Translations under genes and position numbers: made by a program | Shown here: piece by piece, positions 41,056 through 51,074 of the stretch | How the letters are laid out: the number at the start of each line of letters is the position of its first letter | Position numbering within the stretch: position 1 is the stretch's first letter | Notes under the pieces: generated by a model | What the model was told of the DNA's origin: nothing | Databases searched by the model: none | The model's input: only the letters and a program-made list of their open reading frames with translations | Assembly: GCA_964019335.1 (NCBI GenBank) | Contig: OZ025659.1 | Coordinates: 248,001 to 312,000, forward strand | DNA length: 64,000 nucleotides | DNA from: Diplonema japonicum | Lineage: Eukaryota; Euglenozoa; Diplonemea; Diplonemida; Diplonemidae | Reading direction: 5' to 3'

Positions 41056-44000
41056 TCATACTAAATAAAAATCAGGCCGAATTTTTACTCGGAGTGTTTT
41101 TTTTTTTTTTTTTTTCCCTCGTAAAAAATCCAACAATCTGATTTTTATTTGGTAGATAGTCAAAAAAACCCCCCCCCTTCCCCTCTCATACGATGAGTCT
41201 GTCCCGTCATTCCACAACGGTGTGCTTTTCTTAGAAGACCTGGAGCTACGCGAAGGTGTGGTTGGAGAAGAAGCATCAGTCGAAACTGTCTGCCTGAGCG
41301 GGGCAGGTGGCGACGTGCTGGGCGCTCTACGCAGCGACAAATGCCGCGAAGCAAGGCTGACATTGTAATTTCTCGGGGTTTTGGGTGCCGAAGCCCCCAC
41401 ATTGATTGTAGTGTAACAAGTGTCAGACAGCGAGGTCAGAGGACCTGTCATCATCAAAGTCTGCGTAGGAGGGGGCTCAGTGCACACAATCGTCGCATCA
41501 TCCACCACAGGATCAGCATACATCCGTTCAAGCCCTCTATGCGTTTGGCTAGCAATGTGCATAAGATACGTGTTGCTACTGTCAAGCGTCGCATCCGTTA
41601 GGTTCAAACCAAATGCAGGCGACGTGAAGGGATCATCAAGCAGCTCAGTCGCTGTTGCCCTCTGGCTCGGTTCCATAACAAGACACCTCTTCAAGAATGA
41701 GAGAGCAACGCTGCTTAACTTGTGCTTGCCAAGGTGGTCTAACGGTGTTAACCCTTTTGCGTACTCCCTCTTCACTTTGTAAACGTACTCTGCTGGGTCC
41801 TCGCATTTTGGACACCATATCAAGCCCCCGCACACCATTTCGATTAGTGTACACCCCAAGCTCCATATATCACATGCTGTTGAGAATCTCCTTTCCACGA
41901 TGACCTCCGGTGCCATGAAAGGGAGTGTTCCTGTTGTTCTGCCGTCTGTTTGTGTTTCACCGTCTACCTCGAATCGTACCCCGCATCCGAAGTCAGCCAC
42001 CTTGACCACGCCTTCTGTGTTGATTAGAAGGTTTGCTGACTTGACGTCGAGGTGGATGACGCAATGTCTGTGGAGATATTCCAGGCCGTTTAGTGCGTGG
42101 GTCATGAACTTGGCGGCCATCCGTTCGGGGATCGTGTTGAATTTCTTTCTGAAGTCCAGTAGCGAGCCCCCCGGCATGTACTCGATGATGATGTACCCCT
42201 TGTTGTTCCTCTTTGTCGTGTCGATGTAGCGGACGATGTTCTCGTGTTCCAGGATCGACAGCAAGCTGATCTCGTTCATGAAGGATTCCATGAGCTTCTG
42301 CTTCGGGTCGTTTCTCTGGTTCAGATCGAAGCATTTCGCGGCGCACTGCTCAGTCGTCTCCTCGTCGACCACATGGTACACCGTGCCAAAGGCACCAGCA
42401 CCCAGTTCCCTTCCTATTTTCCATTTTCTCTTTTGCCCCTCCTTCGGTGTTCTTGGGGTCTGCGGTTGAGCGCACAGTTCCACGTTCATGATTCCTGACG
42501 TCATCATTTCTGCGAGGTCATTGTCGTTGGTTACTTCTTTGGTGCCTATCCGCATGGGGCCTCCAACGTCCAGTCCCTGATACAGATCCCGAACCTTCTT
42601 TTTCAGTTTTTGCACGCTCACGTCTCCGTTCAGTTCCAATTTCTTAATCTCCCCGTTGTATCTGCAGTGCACGGCGACCTGTTGATCCTTCCCCGCTATC
42701 ATGTTTAAGGGGCCTTCGTACAGTTTTTTCAGTGTTTTGACCGCGCACTCTTGGCATTCTCTGATTACAGATCCCGCACAGTCGATCACAGCGCCTAGAG
42801 CCGGTTTTGTAAACTGCTCCCCCAGGTTGGCTTCCACCGCCAGCCCGTAGAACAGTTTTGCCATCCTGTGGTCCTTTAGCTCCGTCAGAACGTTCAGGAC
42901 GTACGGTGCTTGCTCTTTGGTCACCATGTCCATCATGGGTGCCAGGCACAGCATGATGATGGCGGCGTCCTCGTGAACCGACTCGATGCTCCCTGTTGCA
43001 AACAGCCAAAGCATCTGCAGACCTGCTTCGGAGAGCAGCCCCGCACCTTTCTGCCTCAGTATCTCCATGGTGTCGTATTCGTATTCCGACTTTCTCGATG
43101 ACGTTGTTGAAACAGACAAGTCGGGCATGCTCGAGACAGTGGCCATGAGAGAGGACTGTCTGCCGGACCCGTAGGGGGGGACCGTGCTCGGCGGCAGCTG
43201 CGAAGGCTTGAACTGAATGAGGTATTTGACGATGGAAGAGGTCGCAGAGGCCAGTTTGGTAGTGTTCGGGTAGTGCTGAAACACCTCAACAACCGCTTTG
43301 AGCAGCAACGGCGTGCACAGGATGTCCGGGCGGATCTCGTATTGGATTGACTTCGCAATGACGAACATGGCGTCGGACTGCGCATCCGGGTTGCTGTACT
43401 TCGACTCCAGAATGTGTATCAACGAGCTAGTCAACCCTTCACTGATCACTTTCTCGATGCTCTCCTCAGGAAGCACACTGAGGGCATTTCTGAAACAGGC
43501 GGCAACCCAGTTCAAAACATCTTCCCTGTCTGTGTAACTCTTCGGCATAATAGCCACCACGGTGTGCTCCACATCTCGAACAGGCGCATGTGCGACACAG
43601 CGTGCAGCGATCTCGACGAACAGTTCGCAGTGGTATTCGTTGGAGAGAGTGATATCCGTGATTGTCGGTAGGGCAATGGCACCTATGGTCTGCGGGCGCT
43701 CCGTCGACATGACTCGGAGCACCTGCAGCGCCCGCATCTGCAGTTCACTGTGGTCGGGATACGTGTTGGGGATTCGCAGACACTTCAGGATCAGTGTCAC
43801 AACATTGTTCGCCTCGCCCTCTGTGTCCACGATGGACGCCTTCTGCGACCCGCTGACCTTCGCGAACACAGAAACCAAATCCAACACCTTCCCGAAGTTC
43901 ATGTTATTATCTTCGAGCTCCCGAGAGAGAAGCCCGGCAGCTGGTCGCATCAAACTGAACATCTGGTTTAAGAAGTTCGGGGGCTCCGGGCTGTACACTT

Positions 44001-45162
44001 CCGTGAGAGGGCAGTTAAGGCAGATCGATGTTCTCGACGCGCTGCAGTACCTCCTCCCGCCTGTGATCACTCGTTTGCACGTCACACATTCGAATCTTAT
44101 GTCGCAGACTTTGTTCAGCAAGGCGGCCCCGAACTGTTGCAGCTTTGGGTCGGTGCTCATGATAAGCGGTTTCATGACAACCATAAGGCAAGCAGCGTTA
44201 ACTATCCGAAGGTGCAGAACCTTCAGGAGGCGGTCGTAGTCTTCGAGAATGATCTTCAGGAGGTTCCCCGATTCAAGCCCAACGTCGTTGCTGGACTGTG
44301 CGCTGGAGATGAAATCGAGCAGAGCTGTCAGGGTCGCCTGGTCCAGATCCTTGTTCACGATCACCAGGAACTTACCTATCAAGCGAAGGGCGGCGAGCTG
44401 GTGCCGCACAGTCTTCCGCAGCATATCGATGAGCACCGTGAGCAGTTCGTATTTCATGAACATGGGTGCGAACTTCTCCTCGAAAACCTCATACAAGAGC
44501 TCCACTGCGTAGTAGCCGGCATACTCGTCGTTGGTTTTTATGTAAGACATCAGGACGGGTACTACCGTGCCTTGCCTCAGCAGTTTTCTGTTTTCAGGGT
44601 ATGCTTTGCACAGCAGCAACAATGAATGGATGACAACAACCGTGTTCACATTCTTGTTTGTCATGAAGCCTTCTAGAGTCTGTCGCACTGTTGGCCCCCG
44701 GCCAATCACAGGTGCATTCTCCAGCAACGAGTGGTTCAGGACTTGGTTGACGAGGCCGTGCACCTCCTTGCTAACAGTCACCGTTGTGACCACCTTGCTC
44801 ATGATCTTCGAGTCCAGTTCCGTTCCCGGGATCTCCAGCAGCACTTTCAAACATGAGTTCACCATCGCTGAGGGCTTTGGGAACAGCCGTGCGTCGGACA
44901 GCATATTGCCGATGGCCGCCAGACCCCCCTCCTTCAGGAAGATACCCACAAGACCTTCTTCCTTCAGAGTCCCTGCAAGCGCTTCAAGCTTTACGAGAGC
45001 ATCATTCACTTTGTCGACTTTGCGGTCCGCATGTATCTTCTGCAACAAAGCCAGCGTTGCCTTGCATTCCCGTTTGGCGCCCATGTGGGCAGGGCAGCCC
45101 TGCCTGGGGGGGGGGGGGGGGGGGGGGGAAGGGAACACCTGTGATTTGGTTGAGGTGTCCAT
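41056..45162 (-). CDS. Armadillo-like + PB1-like + MEKK-type protein kinase
   Basis: Single exon, 1368 residues. The first ~850 residues are helical armadillo/HEAT-like repeats. They are interrupted near residue 385 by a Cys cluster (CVTCKR...C...CLNC) that could bind zinc. A PB1-like ubiquitin-fold segment (VAVHCRYNGEIKKLEL to NDLAEMM) precedes a complete STE-type kinase domain: GAGAFGTVYHV, AAKCFDL, HLDVKSANLL (HLD in place of HRD), VADFGCG, GTLPFMAPEV. A Ser/Thr-rich tail follows. PB1 plus an STE11-type kinase suggests MAP3K signalling. Residues 9-19 include a run of Pro from a 23-G tract on the plus strand that is prone to assembly error, so ATG 45084 (MGAKRECKA) is an alternative start. 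The last ~30 codons fall in repeat-derived, A-rich sequence and are doubtful. Confidence 0.85.
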   Translation of the reverse strand: MDTSTKSQVFPSPPPPPPPRQGCPAHMGAKRECKATLALLQKIHADRKVDKVNDALVKLEALAGTLKEEGLVGIFLKEGGLAAIGNMLSDARLFPKPSAMVNSCLKVLLEIPGTELDSKIMSKVVTTVTVSKEVHGLVNQVLNHSLLENAPVIGRGPTVRQTLEGFMTNKNVNTVVVIHSLLLLCKAYPENRKLLRQGTVVPVLMSYIKTNDEYAGYYAVELLYEVFEEKFAPMFMKYELLTVLIDMLRKTVRHQLAALRLIGKFLVIVNKDLDQATLTALLDFISSAQSSNDVGLESGNLLKIILEDYDRLLKVLHLRIVNAACLMVVMKPLIMSTDPKLQQFGAALLNKVCDIRFECVTCKRVITGGRRYCSASRTSICLNCPLTEVYSPEPPNFLNQMFSLMRPAAGLLSRELEDNNMNFGKVLDLVSVFAKVSGSQKASIVDTEGEANNVVTLILKCLRIPNTYPDHSELQMRALQVLRVMSTERPQTIGAIALPTITDITLSNEYHCELFVEIAARCVAHAPVRDVEHTVVAIMPKSYTDREDVLNWVAACFRNALSVLPEESIEKVISEGLTSSLIHILESKYSNPDAQSDAMFVIAKSIQYEIRPDILCTPLLLKAVVEVFQHYPNTTKLASATSSIVKYLIQFKPSQLPPSTVPPYGSGRQSSLMATVSSMPDLSVSTTSSRKSEYEYDTMEILRQKGAGLLSEAGLQMLWLFATGSIESVHEDAAIIMLCLAPMMDMVTKEQAPYVLNVLTELKDHRMAKLFYGLAVEANLGEQFTKPALGAVIDCAGSVIRECQECAVKTLKKLYEGPLNMIAGKDQQVAVHCRYNGEIKKLELNGDVSVQKLKKKVRDLYQGLDVGGPMRIGTKEVTNDNDLAEMMTSGIMNVELCAQPQTPRTPKEGQKRKWKIGRELGAGAFGTVYHVVDEETTEQCAAKCFDLNQRNDPKQKLMESFMNEISLLSILEHENIVRYIDTTKRNNKGYIIIEYMPGGSLLDFRKKFNTIPERMAAKFMTHALNGLEYLHRHCVIHLDVKSANLLINTEGVVKVADFGCGVRFEVDGETQTDGRTTGTLPFMAPEVIVERRFSTACDIWSLGCTLIEMVCGGLIWCPKCEDPAEYVYKVKREYAKGLTPLDHLGKHKLSSVALSFLKRCLVMEPSQRATATELLDDPFTSPAFGLNLTDATLDSSNTYLMHIASQTHRGLERMYADPVVDDATIVCTEPPPTQTLMMTGPLTSLSDTCYTTINVGASAPKTPRNYNVSLASRHLSLRRAPSTSPPAPLRQTVSTDASSPTTPSRSSRSSKKSTPLWNDGTDSSYERGRGGVFLTIYQIKIRLLDFLRGKKKKKKTLRVKIRPDFYLV

Positions 45163-45240
45163 GGCTTGCGCTGTGCCTTACTCTACTCGAAAGGAAAAAA
45201 AAAAAAGAAAAAAACACATTTTCAGGCAAAAAAAAGAAGG
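45163..45240 (-). promoter_or_regulatory. Candidate trans-splice acceptor of the kinase gene
   Basis: In the 102-nt gap between the uS11 stop (45265) and the kinase ATG (45162) the minus strand reads two T-rich tracts and CCTTTCGAG / GTAGAG / GCACAG before the ATG. Any of these AGs could accept a leader. Confidence 0.4.
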
Positions 45241-45264
45241 CGAAGAAAAAAAAAAATGATCTGC

Positions 45265-45901
45265 TTAGAGCCTGCGACCACGCCTACCACCCTTGCGGCG
45301 AGTGCAGTCGGTAGGGGTGGGGGTCACGTCCTCAATACGGCCGATCTTGACGCCTGAACGGGCGAGGGCACGGAGGGCAGACTGGGCGCCAGGGCCTGGG
45401 GACTTGGTACCCACACCACCGGTGGCCCTCAGCTTGATGTGGAGGGCGTTGATACCGATTTCCTTGCACCTCACAGCGACGTCCTGGGCCGCCAACATCG
45501 CGGCGTAGGGGGAGGACTCGTCCCTGTCAGCCTTCACCTTCATTCCGCCGGTAACTCTCACGAAAGTCTCCCTACCTGTCAGAGTATTTTTTTATTCCTC
45601 CACTCACTCCTCCCTTGCTCATACCGCTTGCGTCCGTCACGTGCACGAAGGTGTCGTTGAAAGAGGCGAAAATGTGGCAGACACCGAACACCTTTCGAAG
45701 AAAAAAGTAAAATATTTTTGTTTTATTTTTTTGGGGGGGGTACTGGAATTCAGATATTACCCAAAAGAAAACCAAGTTAGTGAAAGTTGCCCCCCCCCCC
45801 CCCCCCCCCTCCTTTTTTAAACATACAAGGGTGTCAGCATCAACGTTGGGTCCGAGCCTCGCGGCCTCCTCCTTCACCCTAACAACCTTCTTTCCCGGCA
45901 T
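45265..45901 (-). CDS. RPS14: 40S ribosomal protein uS11 (S14), 3 exons
   Basis: Small-subunit platform protein. Exons 45901-45827, 45691-45625 and 45575-45265 give 150 residues, normal for the family. The core is highly conserved: [64 protein letters not shown] and RIEDVTP, ending [12 protein letters not shown]. The introns are 135 nt (the longest seen here, with a 20-C run) and 49 nt. The second junction is phase 1 and restores [10 protein letters not shown]. It lies directly upstream of the kinase gene and downstream of EF-2 copy 2 in transcription order, so two translation genes are adjacent. Confidence 0.96.
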
Positions 45902-46216
45902 TTTCTTTTTTTTGCTTTGATTAAACTTTATTTGTTTTGGTATATGTGTTTCGGAGTTACGGAACAGGGAGGTGACCGGGAAAAAAAGAAAAGAAAAAGA
46001 GAAGAAAAAATAAGAAAGAAAGGAGAAAAAAGTAAAAAGAAAAGTCGAAATGTAAAGGGGAAATGAAATAAAGAAAAGAAAAAGAGAGTCCAGGCAGTAA
46101 CCGTTTGGTAAGGTGGCACAAACCTGATGATCAAGGGAAGGGAATAGGAAGAGTAGGTTAAGTATGTCAGTTTGCATAGAGAGCAAAGTTATTACCAAGA
46201 GTAATGAACCTCCTGC
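45902..46216. other. Intergenic between uS11 and EF-2 copy 2
   Basis: No gene seen. Purine-rich on the plus strand from 45978 to 46085, which is a long pyrimidine tract on the coding strand ahead of uS11 and a likely acceptor region. The boundary of EF-2 homology is at about 46209. Confidence 0.45.
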
Positions 46217-49200
46217 TTACAACTTGTCGTAGTAGTTCTCGAGGCCAGCAACCTCAGGCTTGAGCCCCTTCCTGATACGGGTCTTGGTCACAAGGTCGGA
46301 GGCAAGGTTACCCGCCTCAAGCGGGTTACCGGGGAAGGACTGCCAGTGGTCGAACACGCACTGGGGGAAGGCCTGTTGAGTGGGTTTTTTTTATTTTTTA
46401 TTTTTTTTTTGACAACATACCTGTCCACCAGTGTTGGACCTGAGGTCAGCGGTGAACCCGAAGGACTCGGCGACAGGGAGGTAGGCACGGACCTGTATTA
46501 TTATTATTATTATTATTATTATTCTTTCTTTTTTTTTTCTTTTCTTTTTTTGTTAAAAAAACACACGTTGTAGATGGGAGTCCCTGGCCTGTTCTCCTCA
46601 CCAAGCATGATACCCCTCCTCTTGTTGAGGACACCGTAGATCCCTCCCATGGCGTGCTCGACGGTCTGGATGTCGACAAGGAAGACGGGCTCCATGAGAC
46701 CGGGCTTGGCGGTGAGGATGCAGGCGTAGTAGTTACGGCGGGCGGTAGGGATGACCTGACCACCACCTCTGTGGATCGCGTCCGCGTGCATCGTCATGTC
46801 CTCGATGTTGATCCTCACCCCACGCATCGTCTCCTCGCAGAGCACACCCTCCTTTGTCGCCCAGTTCCACGCCGCCACGAACGAGTCCTTCACCTCGTTC
46901 ATGTTCTGCACACCCTTCGTCACATCCACCACGATGTTCGGGCCCGCACCGTCCGGACCGAAGCACCAGATCTTCCTCGCCTCCGCGACGTCCCAGTCGA
47001 ACTCGTCCGCGAGCACACGCGCCCTGATCTTCACGTCAGCCTCAGCGTGCACGTTCTTGTCCTTGTCATCGATGTTCTGGCACAGCTCGTCCCCGAGAGG
47101 CGCTCCCCTCGCGAAGATCCTGTTGTGCTTGTTCGGCGACTTCGACAGGCACTGACGGTCGCTCTCATCTGTCACCGTCTCACGGAACGACACCACAGGC
47201 TCAGAGATCTTCAACTTCGCTCCTGCCATGTAGTCCTCCTGAAGATCCTTCAAACAGATCTCCAAGTGGAGCTCTCCTGCTCCTGCGATGATGTGCTCTC
47301 CTGATTCTTCGATCGAGCACTGCACGAGGGGGTCGGACCTGAGAGAGAGAGAGAAAAAAAAAAGATTTTATTTTATTTTATTTTATTTTATTTATTTTTT
47401 TTTTTCTTCTTCTTTTTCTTCTTAACATACTTCGACAGACGCTTCAGACCCTCAACCAACTTGGGGAGGTCAGCAGGGGAAGCGCACTCCACAGCGACAC
47501 GCACAACAGGCGACACACTGTACTTCATGTCACGGAGCGGGTAGCAGTCCGCGCAGGACTCGTCCGTAAGGGTCGCGGTCTTCACGATGAAGTTGTCCAC
47601 ACCTGTGTGTAGAAGTGTTGTTGTTGTTGTTGTTGTTGTTGTTCTTTTTCTTTTTTCTTTTTCTTTTTCTTTTTCTTTTTTCTTTTTCTTTTATTTTCTT
47701 TTTTATACACACCAACAAGACCAACAACGTTACCACAGGGAATGTCCTCAACAGCCTCCTGGTAACGACCCATCATGAGAACGGTACGCTGGATGTTCTT
47801 GATAGACATGTCCTTCTTCGTCCCGTACTCGTAGTTGGGGCCCATGATCCTGGCCTTCTGTCCCTGCCTCACCTTCCCAGAGAAGACACGACCGAAGGCA
47901 ATGAACCTCCCCTTGTCAGAGGCGGGAACCATCTTCGAGACGTACATGACGAGGGGTGCGGCGGGGTCGCAGTTCTTCAATCCCTGGAAGTACTTGTCGT
48001 TGTTGGGGATGAAGGATCCGTCCTCCTGCTCCGTCAGCCCCATGTAGAGCTGGTCCGCCCTGTAGGCCTGGGCCTGCTTCGGGGAGGGAAGCTTGGTGAC
48101 GATCATCTGCAGGAGGGCGTCCGAGGCGGGGAGGAACTTCTGCATGATGCACTTCAGAAGCCTCTTCTGGGTGAGCTCCTTCTCATCTCCCTTCAGCGTA
48201 ATGTTCAGAGCCTTCATCATCTTCTCCATCTTGTCCTTCTTCTCGTTCATCACAGCGTCGAACAAGTTCTTGATCGGCTCCATGCAGAACTGGCAGAAGG
48301 CCCTCTGACCCCCCGCAACAGCCTCAGAGGTCCACTTCTTCCTCTTCCCGTCGAAGTAGGAGTCTCCCCACAACCTCTTCACCATCTTGTCCTCGTCGAT
48401 CCCGAACTTCACCGCGTACATCTTCGCGAACTTGTTCAGGGTGAAGGCCCACGAGTGGAGACCAGACCCGAACCCGACCGTCCCGGCCTCCGGGTACACC
48501 TGCACGTCCCCGAGGTGCTCGTCGTTGTAGGTCGCGATCACCACGTTCACCGTCTGGATCGTCCTGAAGAAGGACTGGTACGCCTCCTCGGGGTCCAGCT
48601 GAAGCTCCAAGAGCGCACGGTCCACCTTGTTCACCATCACCACCGGCTTGATCCTCTCAGAGAGCGCCTGCCTCAGCACAGTCTCCGTCTGCACGCACAC
48701 TCCCTCCACGCAGTCCACCACCACGAGTGCCCCGTCCGTCACTCGCAGAGCCGCCGTCACCTCAGACGAGAAGTCAACGTGCCCCGGGGAGTCGATCAGG
48801 TTGATCAAGAAGTCCCTCTTGTCGTTCCCGGTCAGCTTCATGAGCTGCTCGTCCGACACCAGCCTCTTCTCCACGTTGTAGTACAGAGAGATCGACGTCG
48901 ACTTGATCGTGATGCAACGCTCCTGTTGTTTTTGTTTTGTTTTGTTTTGTTTTGTTTTGTTTTGGTGTTGTTTTTTTTTTTTTTTTTTTTCCTTCCTTCT
49001 TTTCTATTCTATTTTCTTCTTTTCATACCTGCTCGTCCGCACGGGTGTCCGTCAGACGCGCGTCACCGGCCTTCGCCATGGCAATGATACCGGCAGCCGC
49101 AACAAGGGAGTCGGTCAGGGTCGACTTCCCGTGGTCCACGTGCGCAATCACAGACCTTTTTTTTTTCTTTTTTTTTCCCATCCCCTTTTTTTTTCTATGT

Positions 49201-49272
49201 GTCATACATGTTACGGATCTGCGTCGGGTGGTCCATGATGGCACGCACCTCGCCTACTGTGAAGTTCACCAT
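46217..49272 (-). CDS. EEF2: Elongation factor 2, copy 2 (7 exons)
   Basis: Second full-length eEF2. Coding length after splicing is 2574 nt, identical to copy 1, and I found no amino-acid difference in the stretches compared. Six introns at the same places: 49207-49156, 49028-48923, 47712-47603, 47430-47339, 46566-46493 and 46420-46373. Introns are nearly identical to copy 1 and differ only in repeat length: the AAC array in intron 3 is about 6 units shorter, the AAT array in intron 5 is slightly longer, and single-base homopolymer changes occur. Similarity to copy 1 ends within a few bases of the start codon and about 8 nt after the stop, so UTRs and acceptors differ. Both copies look functional. 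Confidence 0.96.
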
Positions 49273-49466
49273 TTTATTAGTTTGATTTAGACTGGTTGGA
49301 ATGCTAACCCCCCCCCCCCCCCCCAGCAGCAAAAAAAAAGAAACAAAAATAAATCCCCCCCATTGACTTACAAAAAAAGATACGTATGTGTAAACAACAG
49401 AATTCTATGGCTTTGATCCTTACAAAAAAATAGAAAAAACCAGGGGGGGGAGGAGGGGAGGGGGGA

Positions 49467-51046
49467 ATATATGGGTCGATTTCAAAAAACCCCCCCCAAA
49501 ATGAGGCCAATTGACACTTTCGTTGCATCTTTGGGCATGCCGCCCCCTTTAAAAAAAATTCTCCATATTTCCCGGCCCATATTAGGAAAGAACCCGGGTC
49601 AGAAATCGCTCAAGGGTGCTATTTTGACCTATGAAAAATTCAGTCTTAGGGTAAAAATCGGGTTTTAGTGGTTTTGGTAAAGTCAGAGAGTATGCTTTCA
49701 ATAGCAAGAAATAGCGGAACTCACTGCTAGAAGGTGGCTGAAATGATGTTGGAAGTGGAAACCTTCATTTCCTAGTCTTCTGCGGCTGAGATGTGCTGCT
49801 GCTGAGTGGGCGACCTCGTTTCTTTTTCATACTATTAGGCCTTCTACCGCATTTTGGGGGGTTTTAAGAGGCTCATTCGTAGGTGTACTTGGTGCTTTGG
49901 GCTTGTCATGGGGTGTCGAGTATTTTTGTAATTTGGTTACTATTCTTTCTCGTTTTTCAAGTCCGGGAAGGCTATCAGGAACGTCCTCATACTCATCACA
50001 AGATTCATAGACTGGGGGCCTTTTCTCTGCCCTGTCTGCATCGAGTTCTTTGATGATGTACTTTAGTTCTTTCTAGCTCGTGGACGCACACGTAGCAAGT
50101 ACACCCTCCGGTGTGCTCCTGAGCTCATATGCACCTGTAAAATCCGGAAACTCAAGAATTTTCTTTGTACGGGCCAAAGACATCAGTAACTACATGCACG
50201 GCGCACCGTATCGTATTGGTGATGTTAGCTATTTGTTCCACAGTTTTAATTGTTGTGGAACGAGGCACCCAAAACCAAACACGAGAGAGCACACCAAAGT
50301 GGCTGTCCCTGTTGTTTTTGCCGTGTTTCTCCCCCAGAAACCACAGGGAAAACGTCCGATCGGGATATACATAACGAAGACCAAAAAGAACAAAGTAGCA
50401 AAATTCCTTTGCACGAAAGTGACGCCCACCGTCAGTCCAGAGTATCCACTCCATTTTTTTCTTTATTTTTTTCTGTGCCCATGCTACTGTGGAACAAGAC
50501 TTTTCCAACAGTAAGGCCAGCTGCCCTTATTTCATCATGTGTGATGTGGTCAAGCCTCATGCCTCTGACCAATTGGCGCCGTGTGGCTACTAAATCAACC
50601 AGAAAATGATAGCAGAAGTGCCGCTAGAAGTTCCCCTTTACACACTACGCCACAAACTAGTGCAGCACAGTCGTTGCCACTGAGCTTCTCAAAAACCTCT
50701 GTGGCGAGTGTCCTGATCGCCGTGGTGTTCCCATTTACCCTTTCTCGGTCCGAATACCATTTTTTTTTACCCCTAGCTTCTCAACAGCAAGTTTAAAAGC
50801 ATCCATTTTTGTCACTCCCTCTTTTACTGAATTTGTGCAAAGTGAAAAAACCCATTTTTGCCCCTAGGACTGAATTTTCTGGGTACTAGTAACACTCACT
50901 TTCCCATTTTCTGGGGTGTTTTCTTTCCTAACCTGGGCCGGGAAAGTTGTAGAATTTTTTTTCTTTGGGAAAAAGTACTTAGAGAAATATTGAAAGTGTC
51001 AATTGGCCTCATTTTGGGGGGGGGGTTTTGAAACGATGCCATATAT
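49467..51046. mobile_element. Degenerate DNA transposon with ~200-bp imperfect TIRs
   Basis: The left end (49467-49672) and right end (50843-51046) are inverted copies. Shared words from the tip inward are ATATATGG, TCG-TTTCAAAA, a C/G run, CAAAATGAGGCCAATTGACACTTTC, AAAAAAAATTCT, TTTCCCGGCCCA, TTAGGAAAGAA, AAATTCAGTC and a final AAAAAT-GGGTTTT. Between the TIRs lies a frameshifted transposase-like reading frame on the minus strand. Total length is about 1.58 kb. A clear target-site duplication is not visible because both tips end in AT repeats. Confidence 0.65.
49856..50830 (-). pseudogene. Transposase-like pseudogene inside the 1.58-kb element
   Basis: Pieces of one protein can be followed across at least three frames on the minus strand. 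The best is at 50152-50508, containing WTDGGRHFRAKEF and, about 40 residues on, HGKNNRDSHFGVLSR. A D-x-G-x-HF then HGK-x3-D-x-HFG spacing is like the metal-binding/DDE-type core of transposases from other protists as I remember them. Upstream pieces (LATEVFEKLSGNDCAALV; MRLDHITHDEIRAAGLTVGK) and a downstream acidic piece (ELKYIIKELDADRAEK) are in other frames, with stops between. It is therefore broken and probably immobile on its own. Confidence 0.5.
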
Positions 51047-51074
51047 ATTTTTTTCCTCCCCCCCTTTTTGGTCG

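Noticed and set aside
45104-45138. 35-nt GT...AG segment (C-run) at the start of the kinase as a micro-intron
   Set aside because: Removing it shifts the frame (35 is not divisible by 3). The poly-Pro reading or the ATG at 45084 keeps the long frame.
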